From Valencia hispanica (lineage: Eukaryota > Chordata > Actinopteri > Cyprinodontiformes > Valenciidae): a stretch of 64,000 bases of DNA. Shown here piece after piece: positions 43,163 through 54,538 of the stretch. Position 1 is the first letter of the stretch. The number at the start of each line of letters is the position of its first letter. Below the pieces are notes generated by a model. The model worked only from the letters and a program-made list of their open reading frames with translations. It did no database searches and was not told the DNA's origin. Location of the stretch: positions 18,744,235-18,808,234 of the forward strand of contig OY747712.1 of assembly GCA_963556495.2 (NCBI GenBank), given 5' to 3'. Both the position numbers and the translations under genes were made by a program.

Positions 43163-43636
43163 TTGGGCTTTCGGCCAGACAGTGCCAGGAGAGACCCAAC
43201 AAAATCCTTCCTTCACTGGCGAGGGGAAAGGACGCAAGTTTCTGGGAGAAACTCTCTCCAAGGAAGACAAAGACTGCTGATCGATCAGGTGAATCGCAAA
43301 CCACAGATGAGACACACCCCACTGTTCTGCCCTGAGCCCTGCAGAAGCTTTCTGAATTACAGACGCTGCCATGAGGAAGGGACCGCTAACCAGCTGCTGC
43401 ATGCCGCAGAGCCGCGTCCAGACTTAAGCCATTACACCCACCTGATGTGGGCTGAATGCTGTGCTGGAAAGCTGCGGAAAAAGGTACTGTCAGTGAAGGA
43501 AGATGGAACTGATCGCTGTTTAGCCAAGCCGGAGAGGACGACGTCCCAGCTAAAGGCTGCTACCAGCTCCCCATCAGCCGTAAGGCCTCCCACTGCAAAC
43601 CGACCGCAGCTATTGTGCTGGCTAACATTGTTTTAG
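43163..43636 (+). CDS. Unrecognised ORF, 157 codons
   Basis: A frame starting MGFRPDSARRDPTKS and ending CWLTLF with many Arg, Pro and Cys residues. It sits in a locally GC-rich segment (43080-43640). No domain or motif was recognised. Stretches such as PLFCPEPCRSFLNYRRC could be a decayed protein or chance. The GC-rich DNA may be the leader or coding remnant of a retroelement. Coding status is doubtful. Confidence 0.2.
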   Translation: MGFRPDSARRDPTKSFLHWRGERTQVSGRNSLQGRQRLLIDQVNRKPQMRHTPLFCPEPCRSFLNYRRCHEEGTANQLLHAAEPRPDLSHYTHLMWAECCAGKLRKKVLSVKEDGTDRCLAKPERTTSQLKAATSSPSAVRPPTANRPQLLCWLTLF

Positions 43637-43639
43637 CTT

Positions 43640-44458
43640 TCCCAATCATCAACGGAGCAACCTGGATAACTTTAACCATTCAATAAGGTCTGTCTGGGCA
43701 GAGGCGAGATTAGTTTAGGATAAAGAAGATTTAAGGGTTGTTTGTTTTCACTGTGATTCGTTACCTTGTGTAAGATTTCATTTATTGTTTGGGTACAAAC
43801 AGGCCGGTTGGCCCGGAGGTTTAAACAGTGATTTTCGAGGTTTCCGGTGGAAAGTAGTTTTATATCCTGCAACCTGAGTGGCTCAATCCGACAGTTTTCC
43901 TTTGTTTGGTGTTTAATAAATGAACCAGACCAGCTTTAAGTAGCTCCACGTGAGTTAGCTGTAAGCTAAAAGCTTGAACCATGTGGGCCTGCCTTTGACT
44001 GCTCGGCTTAATGAACAATAAAGACTGCCATTGATGGTATTTGAAATAGAGATCGGCTTTAAAAAACAGATCGTTAAAACACCAAAACTAATCTTTTAAA
44101 TCATTTTTGAAACCACCTTCTTGGTAAGTCGAAATACAAAATTAGATCAATCACTGCGGTGACCAATCCATAAAATAGAATCAATTCTCCATGAAGTTAT
44201 TGATTTCTAATTCAGCAAATGGTTTAATGAAACATTACTTCTTCCAAAGAAAGTTTTTCTTCACTTCTGCTTTGCATTGTGAATTGGTGGTTTGAAAACA
44301 ATCCAGAAGGTGCTGATTAGTTTTAAACTAACCACAATTAGTTTAAAAGTAATTTATACAATCCTTGGTCTTTAAGCAAACAATCATTCTGAACTGTGAC
44401 ATTATCAATTCATTGGTTGTTTCTACTTCTTTGCATATTTATCACTTTTACTGTTTAC
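43640..44458. other. Non-coding stretch
   Basis: AT-rich, with AATAAAG-type motifs near 44020. No recognised element or coding frame. Confidence 0.4.
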
Positions 44459-44471
44459 ATTTGGGTGTTAG

Positions 44472-45533
44472 GGACACGGTCCCTCGGGGGGCCCTGTGGG
44501 GGGTGCTCCGGGAGTATGGGGTACCGGGCCCCTTGATACGGGCTGTTAGGTCCCTGTACGACCGGTGCCAGAGTTTGGTTCGGATTGCCGGCAGTAAGTC
44601 GGGCTTGTTTCCAGTGAGAGTTGGACTCCGCCAAGGTTGCCCTTTGTCACCGATCCTGTTCCTAACTTTTATGGACAGGATCTCTAGGCGCAGCCAAGGC
44701 GTTGAGGGGATCCGTTTTGGTGGCCTCAGGATCGGGTCTCTGCTTTTTGCAGATGACGTGGTCCTGTTGGCTTCATCGGAACATGATCTACAGCTTTCGC
44801 TGGAGCGGTTCGCAGCCGAGTGTGAAGCGGCTGAGATGAGAATCAGCACCTCCAAATCCAAGGCCATGGTCTTGAGCCGGAAAAGGGTGGGGTGCCTTCT
44901 CGGGGTCGGGGATGGGGTCCTTCCCCAAGTGGAGGAGTTTAAGTATCTGGGGGTCTTGTTCACGAATGAGGGAAAAATGGAGCGGAGATCGATAGACGGA
45001 TTGGTGGGGCATCTGCAGTTATGCGGGCGCTTTCCCGGTCTGTCGTGGTGAAGAGAGAGCTGAGCCAAAAGGCAAAGCTCTCGATTTACCTGTCGTTCTA
45101 CGTTCCTACCCTCATCTATGGTCACGAACTCTGGGTGGTGACCGAAAGAACGAGATCACGGATACAAGCGGCTGAAATGAGTTTCCTCCGCAGAGTGTCT
45201 GGGCTCTCCCTTAGAGATAGGGTGAGAAGCTCAGTCATCCGGAGGGGGCTCAGAGTAGAGCCGCTGCTTCTCCACATCGAGAGGAGTCAGTTGAGGTGGC
45301 TCGGGCATCTGGTCAGGATGCCTCCTGGACGCCTCCCTGGTGAGGTGTTTCAGGCACGTCTCACCGGGAGGAGGCCCAGGGGAAGGCCCAGGACACGCTG
45401 GAGGGACTATGTTTCTCGGCTGGCCTGGGAGCGCCTTGGGGTTCCTCCCGAGGAGCTGGAACAAGTGGCTGGGGAGAGGGAAGTTTGGGTCTCTTTGCTT
45501 AGGCTGCTGCCCCCGCAACCCGACCCCGGATAA
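44472..45533 (+). pseudogene. Rex3-like reverse transcriptase, C-terminal part
   Basis: The first frame (to 45051) has VRVGLRQGCPLSPILF, then LLFADDVVLLAS with the catalytic Asp pair, KAMVLSRKRVGCLLGVGDG and YLGVLFTNEGKMERRSIDG. The second frame (45021-45533) continues LSQKAKLSIYLSFYVPTLIY, IERSQLRWLGHLVRMPPGRL and GRRPRGRPRTRWRDYVSRLA. One frameshift in the overlap 45021-45051 separates them. The endonuclease and the N-terminal reverse transcriptase motifs are lost by 5' truncation, so the copy is not functional. Confidence 0.8.
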
Positions 45534-45557
45534 GCGGAAGAAAATGGATGGATGGAT
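44472..45557 (+). mobile_element. Rex3-like (RTE clade) LINE with target-site duplication
   Basis: The 5' truncated copy is flanked by TTGGGTGTTAG at 44461-44471 and 45558-45568 (13 matching bases if the adjoining AT is counted). The 3' end is CGGAAGAAAATGGATGGATG, the GATG-type tail expected of Rex3. It matches the antisense copy at 29239-30079 closely, so both are recent relatives. Confidence 0.85.
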
Positions 45558-45992
45558 TTGGGTGTTAGTTTAATTATTATTATTCTTTTCCTTAGTGGTT
45601 TAGGTGTGTGTTGCTAGCTTAGTGAGTTTGTTGATTAAAGCATTTTAACTGAAAGTTGAATTCTTTTTGTGATACTCTTGTATTTTGGAAAATCGTTGTT
45701 TTGTTATTTCACCTACATGTGTAGTAACTTGCTGTTCAAAGAACGTGGAGGATGCGTTTTGATTGGTCGCTTGAATATTTCCCCTCAGCACACAGCTCAT
45801 GTTGAGCACACAAAGTGAGTTTTTCAACTAGCAATGCGAAAAATATCAAACCTGTTTGATTTTCACCTCAACGCCTCATGAGGCAGAAAACTCACAGAAA
45901 ACTAGCCACACACAGCAAGCTATCTGCTGAGCAAACGGCCTCGAATTATTTTCAGCTAAGCAGATTGCTCTCGTGTGCGGCAGGCTTAAGAG

Positions 45993-46043
45993 GAGCTGGT
46001 GGAGTGATGTACACTCCACCAGCTCTAATCACTCCACCAGCTC
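45993..46043. repeat. Hairpin with duplicated right arm
   Basis: GAGCTGGTGGAGTGA (45993-46007) is complementary to TCACTCCACCAGCTC (46029-46043). A second ACTCCACCAGCTC lies between them (46013-46025). The left arm could pair with either right copy. Confidence 0.7.
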
Positions 46044-46204
46044 TAGCACTCATTTTAAATGAGTTCTGAATTCATTTCTAGTTGGTGCCTTAATAAAAAC
46101 AATGAAAATATTGCCCTGCTGCTATTGGTTATAATTCTCAGATTTTCATTAGAAAGAGCCCTGTGCCTTCAAGAAAGGTTGCTATGGTGTTGAAAATAGT
46201 ATTG

Positions 46205-46400
46205 AGTAATTAGTTCCAGCAAGGAGGTTATGTGATCGTACTCGTCTGTCTGTCTGTTAGCAACATAACTCAAAAGTTATGAACGGATTTAGATTAAATA
46301 TTCAGGACATGTCTGCAATGGGACCAGGAACAACTGATATCATTTTGGGGTTAATCCGACAAGTAGCGGTGTGGTCGTGGACTCCTCTAACGTCTCAGTA
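46205..46400 (+). repeat. Dispersed repeat with TTAGCAACATAACTCAAAAG core
   Basis: The order AAGGAGGTTATGTGATCG, TCTGTCTGTCTGTTAGCAAC, ATGAACGGATTTAGATTAAA and GGGACCAGGAACAACTGAT resembles a repeat found widely in animal genomes that begins GGAGGTTATG. The family name is uncertain and the limits are approximate. Confidence 0.45.
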
Positions 46401-47458
46401 AGCTCACACACGACTGATCTTACGCAGTAGCTAATTATTGTGCATGTGCTAACCTCCCCTTTCTGCTGGAACAGCACAGCAACAGCACGAACAAAGCCAA
46501 GTGTCACATTAACAGACATTTTACTGGAAAATTAGCGAAGGTTAGAATTACGTAAAATGGGGATTGGGGGACGGGGGGTGAGTGGCCCTGGCGGTGGTCT
46601 GTGCTCTTCTGAGTGCTTTTCTAGTTTTCTTTATATCAGGATTGATTTTAAAATTTTATTATCTTGACAACCATCACTGCTCCCAACAAAGTCAATAAAT
46701 GTTTACATCTCTGTTGCAATTTGCACTATTTTTTTCAGTTCAAATAACATTTCTGCTGTCATTTGCCCATTTCTGTATGTACAGTTTCTATTTTTCACAT
46801 CTTGTAAATATGTTGTTTGTTAATGCACAAATACACATGTACATCCTTAAAGTATTTTTTAAATTATCCTCTTACTATGTGAAAAGTGTAAAAAGAAAAA
46901 AATGTAACTGTAATAGTCAAACTTGCAAACTCATTTGAAAGTGATGAATATCAATATTTTATTATTTTCACTTCTTCAATAACATAAAAAGGCATTCTAG
47001 GCAGAATTCAAACTTTTAGAAGGCGGTGGAACTTTGTGCATGGAGTGACTGAATCAAGAGCTCGTCCATGACATCATTTGTGCAAGAACTAACAATGGTG
47101 TTGTCACATCAGAATTAACAATCAAAAGCAAATCTAACTGTTGTCAAACTTTGATGCAGAAATTGTAGTTTCTTTAAAGAAATGGTTTTAGGGACCAGGA
47201 GGAAGAGCCAATGGAGTAGGTCACGTTTTCTGTATCTCCGCTGAATTCTTCTGAAAAACTTTTTTCTGGTGCTTAATATACCCTGAACAGTTGCAAGTTC
47301 GATGTTTTAAGGTTATCTCACACTTGTTTTATTTTTTTATGGCGACCAACCTTCAAGATTTTGCTTATAAACCAACGTGGATTATAACCAGATTGACGGC
47401 TAAAGCTATCGCTGTAGCATCATGGCATAGTGAACCAGACGAGACCGAGACCGTGACC

Positions 47459-48240
47459 ATGGCCGACACAAAAGCAGAGATTCTTGCGTCGATAAGAGGA
47501 GATATCTCGGAGTTACTTAGGTCAGAATTGAAAGATATCTTGGCCAACCAATTCGAGGAAATGAAAAGTGAGATCAAGGCTGTGAAGTCTGAAGTGGTCG
47601 GCAACATCGCACTACTCCGCTACGATGTGGACTCGGTGAAAGGGAAAGTTACGGACATGGAGCACAGCCTGAACACGTACTCCGACGATGTGGTGGACCT
47701 ACAAGCTACGGTTGGCATACTTAAGGAGGAGGTTAAAAGTCTACAGGAGAAGTGGATTGACATGGAAGGAAGGATGAGACGGTCAAATATTCGAATACTC
47801 AATGTCCCCAAAGAAACCACCCTGGCCCCAGCCTCGGCTACAAAGCTACTGAAGGAGGTTTTCAAAATGGACAGAGACGTAATGATTGACAGATCGCACC
47901 GGACCCCGCCGTTTCGACGAGGGAAGGAGAAACCACGTCCTAGAGTTGTAAAACTCAGCTACTATCAGGATTGTGTGGACATACTCCGGCGTACTAGGGA
48001 AGCGGCCGGCGATATGGCCAAGCATCCATCTCCATCTTTCCAGATTACCCTCCAAGTGTGGCCCAGGCAAGATCCGCTTTCAAAGGTGTGAAGCAGCTGT
48101 TGTTGTCATTCACCCAGCGAAGTTTCGCATCTCATTTAACGGGACAGAAAAAGACTTTTTGGATCCGGAAGATGCAATGTCTTATGTAAAGACACACGTC
48201 ATTGCTACAAATCCGACTCGTGCAGAGGACTACCAGACTT
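47459..48240 (+). pseudogene. L1-type ORF1: coiled coil plus RNA-binding domain
   Basis: From MADTKAEILASIRGDISELL the frame forms a heptad-rich helix of about 90 residues, then RMRRSNIRILNVPKE, the start of the RRM-like domain of L1 ORF1 proteins, and VMIDRSHRTPPFRRGKEK. Near 48010 the frame changes; the conserved ISIFPDYPPSVAQARSAFKG segment is read in another frame, and the terminal FRISFNGTEKDFLDPEDAMS in a third (to 48240). L1 ORF1 binds the element RNA as a trimer. This copy is broken by at least two frameshifts. An upstream ATG at 47291 in frame is unlikely to be the real start. Confidence 0.75.
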
Positions 48241-48714
48241 AGTTCTCCTTTCTTATTTGTATTTAGTGGTGAGTAAGAAGACAAGTCTTTGAGTACAATT
48301 GGTCGCCAGTGAGAATTGTTTACATTTTTTTATTCTTTATTCTTTTTTTTTTTTTTATTCTCTGTTTGTTTTGTCGGTTCTGATTTAAGTACACTTTTTA
48401 AGTAAGCACCTGCTTGGGTTTAAGTTATTTTGACAAATATAAAAGCCAGCACCTTTTAAAAGAAAAAGAAAATAAGTTTAAGTGGAGCCCTAAGATGTAA
48501 GTTCCCTAGAATGTGTGAATTTAAACATGTAGTATGGGTGTCACCACGGTCTCATAATTGGTAATAACGGGAGGGGCACTGCACCAGTATTCTTCGAATG
48601 CATGTGTGTATTTACTTGCTGAAAGGCCTTTCTTTGTTTTATTTACCAAGAGCTAATGTTTTATGTGCTATCTTACTGAACTCAGATAATGGTTAATAAA
48701 TCTTTGTTGTTGAA

Positions 48715-49440
48715 AGGAGCTCTAGGTTGTCAAGTAAACTTAGTGAGCTGGAATGTTAAAAGTGTAAATCGCCTTGTGAAACGTGAGAAGGTACTTACAC
48801 ACAAACTACAGGTGAATATCGCTTTTCTCCAAGAAACACATTAGCGCTCAGTTGATCATTGTAGATTACAAGGAGGATGGATAGGTCAATCATTTCACTC
48901 CAAATTTAATAGTAATTCCAGAGGAACTGCCATCTTAGTTCATAAAAGTCTTCCATTTACTATGTCTAAAATGGTGGCAGGATCCTCAGTAGATTTATTA
49001 TAGTAACACGTAAATTGTATGAAACTCCAGTTATTTTAGCTAATCTTCATGCGCCCAACTGGGATGATCATGGATTTTTTACCAACTTCTTTTCTTGGAT
49101 TCCTGATATGGATTCACACCATCTTCTTCTAGCAGGAGATTTTAATTGCTGCTTTTCCACTTTGGACCGCAGCTCTCCCAATCCTCTGCCTTCATCTAAA
49201 TCGGCGCAGACAGTACAATCGTTTCTTCGTACATTTGGGGTTTGTGATGCCTGGCGTTTTCTAAACCCTAGTTCCAGTTCATACTCTTTCTTTTCCTCAG
49301 TCCATAAAACCTATTCTTGGATAGATTATTTTTTTAGATAAAAATCTAATTCCTCTTATTACCCAATGCGATTACAATACAATTGAAATTTCAGACCACG
49401 CTCCACTGTCCTTAACGTTACAGATACCTGTTTAACAAGC
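48715..49440 (+). pseudogene. L1-type ORF2: endonuclease domain
   Basis: Segments in order: LVSWNVKSVNRLVKREKVL, IAFLQETH (catalytic Glu) followed by a stop, then GGWIGQSFHSKFNSNSRGTA, and, after a frameshift (49015-49341), ILANLHAPNWDDHGFFTNFF, HHLLLAGDFNCCFSTLDRS and SYSFFSSVHKTYSWIDYFF, followed in another frame by EISDHAPLSLTL (catalytic Asp-His). This is the full order of the APE-type endonuclease of the L1/Tx1 group. Several stops and two frame changes make it non-functional. Confidence 0.75.
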
Positions 49441-49740
49441 CGCGTACCACCCTTGGCACCTGAATACTCAATGGCTTGCAGATGATAATTTTGTAAAATG
49501 TATTAAATCTGAAATAACATTATTTCTGGAAAATAATAGGACACCGGGTATGTCAAACCTTACAATATGGCTCAAAGTGGTTACAACTTGAACATGCATC
49601 ATGCTCACTTGTTTCTTTACATGCCCTAGCTTGTTCTAAGCTGCATTATTCTGAATCTCTATCGGTTTATTGTGATAACCCAGTTGTTAAGCATTCCTTA
49701 AAAATATGGATCCAATTTCGACGTACTTTCTCTCTGACAG

Positions 49741-51290
49741 GTGTGTAAAGATGCTCCCTTAGTTAAGAATAACATGTTTGAGCCTTCTGTAACCGGTAAT
49801 GCTTTTAAAATTTGGGCCTCTTGTGGGGTGAAAATGGTAAAAAATGTATATCTAGACGGAACCTTTGTGACCTTTGACTATTTGGTGACACAATTTAGCA
49901 TTCCTCAAACACACTTTTTTAGATATCTTCAACTCCGCAGCTTTGTCTCATCTCATTTGAAATGTTTTCCATCACTTCCAGCAGAATCTCTTTTAGACAA
50001 TTTTTGCAATGCCTCCTAGGTCTAAAGAGACTTTTGGCAAAATGTATTAATTACTTAGTTCAGATAATTTAAAACCTCTAGATGTATTAAAATCAAAATG
50101 GGAAGAGGAACTTGATATAAGAATGACAGATGAGATGTGGCAGGCTGCTATTGATGGTATATATTCATCCTCAGTCTGTCAAATACATTGAGTTATACAA
50201 TTTAAAGTGGTCCATCGCTTACATTGGTCTAAAGCTAAACTTGCTCAAATACAGCCTAATCTTGAGGATATATGTGATCGTTGCCGGACAGTATCCGGTA
50301 CTTTATCGCAGTGGTCCGCAACCTTTTTTTCACCACGGACCGGTTTAATATCAGACAATATTTTCACGGACTGGCCTTTAAGGTGTGGCGGATAAATGAT
50401 AACGGACCGTATAAAAACGGGGCATTTTTTAAATTATAACAACAGACGTAAATCCAATGTGTATTCGCAGCTTTATTAACAGCGTCCTCCTAACATCAAG
50501 CAGACAACATGACACGAGTAACACTCAGCCCCCTACGCTCTCTGGTCGCCATGGTGACATTTAAACATACCTTTAATAATTCAAGATTTACCACAAAAAC
50601 AAATACAAAGTGCATGAAAAATCTAACTCACCATAACGCTGAATCAGTGAGAGCCTTGGGCCTTTTCCCCTTTCCAAAGAAACGATAGAGAGACATTTGT
50701 TTTCTATCCATCTCGCTTGCTTGTGGGATTAATTTTAGCGGTAACTATCACGTGACCAATACACGCCTCTTGACGTGTCAAGACTGAGCTATGTAACAGG
50801 GATATCCGGTTATTTTTCAAAATAAAACAGCGGTCACCCTCAGATAATAAATAAAACGGAAATCTTGGAAATTATTTTTATTCTTTCTGTGTGGCTCGCG
50901 GCCTGGTACCACATGACCCACGGCCCGGAACCGGTCCGCTGCCCTGGGGTTGGGGACCACTGCTTTATCGCACATGTTTTGGAGCTGACCAAAATTAGCT
51001 GAATTTTGGAAGTCTGTTTTTATGTTTTTTTCCAAAATATTAAAAACCCACATTGAGCCATCCTCATTTTCAATACTTCTTGGGGTAACGGCACCCAGAT
51101 TAGGTTTGAACACTGCTGGTAAAACAATAATAGCTTTCGCAACTCTTTTGGCCAGGCGACTTATTCTTAGGAAATGGAAGGACAAATCTCCACCCACATT
51201 TAAGCACTGGGTTAATGATTTGATTCAACATCTAACTTTGGAGCAAATTTGTTACTCGATACAGGGCACTATACAAAAATTTGATACTGT
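49741..51290 (+). pseudogene. L1-type ORF2: C-terminal region, split by a hAT element
   Basis: 49741-50019 encodes a GNAFKIWASCGVKMVKNVYL and FFRYLQLRSFV segment, and the stretch to 50300 encodes VVHRLHWSKAKLAQIQPNL and DICDRCRT, the C-terminal region of L1/Tx1 ORF2 with part of the terminal Cys motif. The reading is broken by the hAT insertion at 50309-50962 and resumes with HMFW and IIAFATLLARRLILRKWKD at 50971-51290. It is interrupted again at 51299. The reverse transcriptase domain that should precede it is absent. Confidence 0.7.
50309..50962. mobile_element. Non-autonomous hAT element (654 bp)
   Basis: The ends are CAGTGGTCCGCAACC and, on the other strand, CAGTGGTCCCCAACC. The 8-bp target duplication CTTTATCG is exact at 50301-50308 and 50963-50970. 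No transposase frame is present. The 8-bp duplication and CAGTG ends define hAT. Confidence 0.9.
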
Positions 51291-52280
51291 GTGGCAACCA
51301 GTGTTGGGTGTAACGGATTACAAAGTAACTAGTTACTGTAATGACATTACTATTTTTGTAACGTAGTAGTGTAATGCGTTACTGCGGCAAACACTGTAAT
51401 GACATTACAATTACTTTCGAAAATATGATGTCGATACTCGTAAAATAACCTGTTCCACCCCACAGCCCCCGCAGCTGGGTCACTGTGAGGAAAGGGCGGG
51501 GAAATTTAGTTGACCTGTGGTCACTGAATGCTAAGCATGTCCTATCATTATAAACCTCAGAATCTCAGCTAAAGACTCATAAATCTTGTCTGTGACCTCC
51601 AAACCCAGAAAAATAACAAGCAATTAAAAGAGCAGTTGTTCTATTTTGCGATTTTTACATGAACACATTCAACCGAACACGTCGGTCACCCTGCCAAACA
51701 GAACCGAGCAAACTTTGCCTTCCCTGAAAGCCAGCATCTCACAGATTATAAAGCTGCAAGTTTCATCATGCTACGTGCAAATGTCAGCAAATGAGTAGCA
51801 AAATAAACCCAAAAATATGTACAGCATTTGAAAAACTAGAGCATACATTTTTTCTTACCTTTGTTTTTTCTTTGCTAAAAAAAAAACAATCCACCGTGAT
51901 ATGTCTGTATTTCCAGAATAACTAAAATATCCAGTGTGTATTTAGAAAAGAAAAAGTAAAGAAACGTAATCCTTTGCCATTATTTTTTACATTTGATTCG
52001 AGGAAGCTCAACCTTGTCTGTCATGCGCACTGTGAACTTTCCCTATGTAAACATTTGCTTTGTCCAATCTGCTTCAAAGTTCTGATGTCAGCGTGATTCT
52101 ATAGGATCTTACGATTCCAAGCATATGTCAATCATCCGAATCGGCCAATAGAAACTGGAGTTACAGGTCTGCGTAATTCAAAAAACAGATATTTTGTTTA
52201 CCTTGGGGTCAAGCGCTGTGACGCAGTGATCAGGTGAGAGTGAATGATTCAGTTTCGATTGTTTTGTTTGCGTTCGAAAA

Positions 52281-52436
52281 ATGGCGCTTCAAGAGAAGAG
52301 AATCATCACTGATGAAGCCCTGGCGATTATTTGGAATGATAGTTCATCGGAGGTTTGTGTTGAGGACTCGTCATTAGAAGAGGAACATCAAATTTTACCG
52401 GAGGAAGAGAAGTATAGAGGTCCGGACGTCACGTGA
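52281..52436 (+). pseudogene. N-terminal ORF fragment, possibly piggyBac-like
   Basis: The ATG frame begins MALQEKRIITDEALAIIWND and is rich in Ser, Glu and Asp, as the N-termini of piggyBac-type transposases are. It runs into the left end of the THAP element after 46 codons and stops soon after. If real, it is the first exon of a transposase cut by that insertion. The identity is a weak guess from composition and the DEAL segment. Confidence 0.25.
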
Positions 52437-52689
52437 CTCTCAGAGCGAAGGCGCCATGTTGGCAGGCATGAGCGTCATCAAAATGAACGTCGCCAGCTGT
52501 GATTTTACTACGCCAGAGTTTACTTCCCATTTTAAAACAGAATATATTATTGTATATACCGGGAAATTAAAAAGATGAAACATATCCGACCCTTACCATG
52601 CCCCTGGGATACTTTTTTAAAACTTCAGAAGCGGTCAGAGCGGACCTTTTACCGGACCTGAGATACTCTAACAATGGCATTCATTAAGA

Positions 52690-53420
52690 TCCACATAATA
52701 GCACGTAGAACAATGCTGGCTATATACTCGCAGAGTCCTGCAACAGGGCGGGTACCCGCATTAAGTTTTTACATCATAAAGTTGTGAAATTAAATGTCAA
52801 GGGGTCCGGGAGGAAGTTTCTTTAATGCGGGCGGGTTGCAAGTGACAAATAATTGTTTGTAATATTTTGTTTAAGACTCCCAAAGAGGATTGTGTTGATA
52901 TATTGTGATATGTGGAAAGAGCATGAATATACCCTCAAATTTGCGCTGACAGCGGAATATTCTCGCTATCTAGGTATCCAGCGCTGCAAGAGAGACTTTA
53001 CTGCAGCAGGATTTGCGATTCATGAACTGAGAACACAGTTAAAACCAGGAACTGTGGTCAATTTTTCATTTCTGCATATTGATCTCTGCATCAAATAAAT
53101 ATTAGTTTTCATAAATTTCAGAAAAATCTCTCTCTGGCAGCGCAGGATGCCTAGATAACGAGAACATTCCGCTGTCAGTTTTGAGCTGAATATTCTGGCA
53201 TGCTCTCTCCACAAACACAATATATCAACACGATTCTCTTTTAGAGTCTTAAACAAACAAAAATATTAGATAACTATTTTTTCACCCGCAATAGCCTAAA
53301 GAAACTTCTGCCAGACCCTTGGAATTTAATTGATGTTTTTTTCATATTTAAACGGATACCAGCAACATTGCAGGACTCTGCCCTGAACGTGTTTGCACGA
53401 CATTTCCACTGCTAAGAATG
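52690..53420. repeat. Large fold-back, arms about 290 bases
   Basis: The arm at 52690-52992 and the complement of 53124-53420 share CAGAGTCCTGCAA, GAAGTTTCTTTA, TTTGTTTAAGACTC, TGTTGATATATTGTG, CTGACAGCGGAAT and CTCGCTATCTAGGTATCC with small changes, in the same order. The loop is about 130 bases. Confidence 0.75.
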
Positions 53421-54009
53421 CTGCAACATCTTCACAGAAAGAAAATATGAATGTATAAGAAAATTGAATGGAGTGATTTAAATAATAGTCTGTTCAGAAA
53501 CACTGATTATGAGGAAATTGTGGTGGGAGCACAAGTGGATGTTAGAGTATAAGAAATTCCGCATCAGGGTTTTAAAAGTGGTAGGGAAAAACGTCAGTCA
53601 TAAATGTTGCTGAGGACACGTCCCCTGCTAAAATGACACCTATGCCCTGACATTTACAATTTCCCGATCCATTTTCCCTCCTCCTACTCCGGAGCATCGC
53701 TTAAAGTATATAAATGTCTGGAGGGATATAAATGGACACAATCGGGGTTTGTTATTGGGATCCAGATCTGGAATCTTCCTGCACAGGATTGTGTTGTCAT
53801 CGGGAGGGAGACCAGTCCTGATTTTAGTTACCATGAGCAACAGGCAGTAGCTAGGTTATGTCTGTGTGCAACATCTTGTGTGTTCATTAATCTCAGGAAA
53901 TAATTAAAGTATTTTTTATTTCTAAAGGCATCATTGTTAAACAGAGAGCTGTCAATTTGCATCACTTAATGATACAAGAGCAGTTATCAAACAAATGGTA
54001 TTAAATATG

Positions 54010-54195
54010 AATTACAGGTGAATCACTCCCAAAGACTAAATGAAACGTCTTCATTTTTCCCTGATCGCTAGCGCGTTTCAGGGCAATGATCCGTTGTTCT
54101 CTGCGTTCTGGATCCTTGGGAATCCTATAGAACGCTCTTCCCTTATCTCATCCGCGTCTGTTATGGCATCCTGGGGCGCAACAGGTATCCACCAT
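54010..54195 (-). pseudogene. THAP zinc-finger exon
   Basis: From ATG at 54195 the minus strand reads VDTCCAPGCHNRRG, then a TGA, then DKGRAFYRIPKDPERREQRI and ALKRAS. The C-x3-C start followed by FYRIPKDPERR is the N-terminal half of a THAP domain, a C2CH zinc finger that binds specific DNA. The second half with the Cys-x2-His pair would lie in another exon. The stop at 54150-54148 breaks this copy. An open frame continues upstream to 54372 but its start is outside the element ends and may be chance. Confidence 0.6.
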
Positions 54196-54461
54196 ATTTA
54201 CCGTTTCTAAATTTGGATTAGCTGCAAATAACAACTGCGGGAGACTGCCTGCCACAATGGCGCCCAGTCGATTTGAACTGTTGCATGCTGGGAGAAGTGA
54301 CGTCAACTCCCGGACCTCTATGTCCCAACTAGCTAATGCTAGAGCACTTTGCTTTGTTTCTCTGTCAGCCATTTTATATAGAGGTTTTCTTTCTTATTTG
54401 TGTTCTTAGATGTTTGTGTATATACATTTAAAAAAAACAATTTTGTTCACATCTTTTTTGC

Positions 54462-54463
<2 letters not shown>

Positions 54464-54496
<33 letters not shown>

Positions 54497-54497
54497 G

Positions 54498-54535
<38 letters not shown>
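54464..54535. repeat. (GT)n microsatellite
   Basis: Long GT run with one TTTGGG interruption, ending in a short TA run. Confidence 0.9.

Positions 54536-54538
<3 letters not shown>

Larger units (their letters stand above)
52417..54322 (-). mobile_element. THAP-domain element with inverted ends, nested in the hAT element
   Basis: The left end TATAGAGGTCCGGACGTCAC and the right end, on the other strand, CATAGAGGTCCGGGAGTTGA are inverted repeats. The inner segments GCGCCATGTTGGCAGGCA and GCGCCATTGTGGCAGGCA also correspond. It encodes a THAP exon on the minus strand, and THAP domains are found in P-element and Kolobok transposases. The interior contains a 290-base fold-back (52690-53420). No transposase core was recognised. 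Confidence 0.5.

Noticed and set aside
44448..45125. Minus-strand 225-codon frame
   Set aside because: It is the antisense of the Rex3 reverse transcriptase, whose plus-strand motifs are clear.
52853..53256. Two similar short proteins on opposite strands
   Set aside because: They are translations of the two arms of one fold-back; similarity follows from the inverted repeat, not from two genes.
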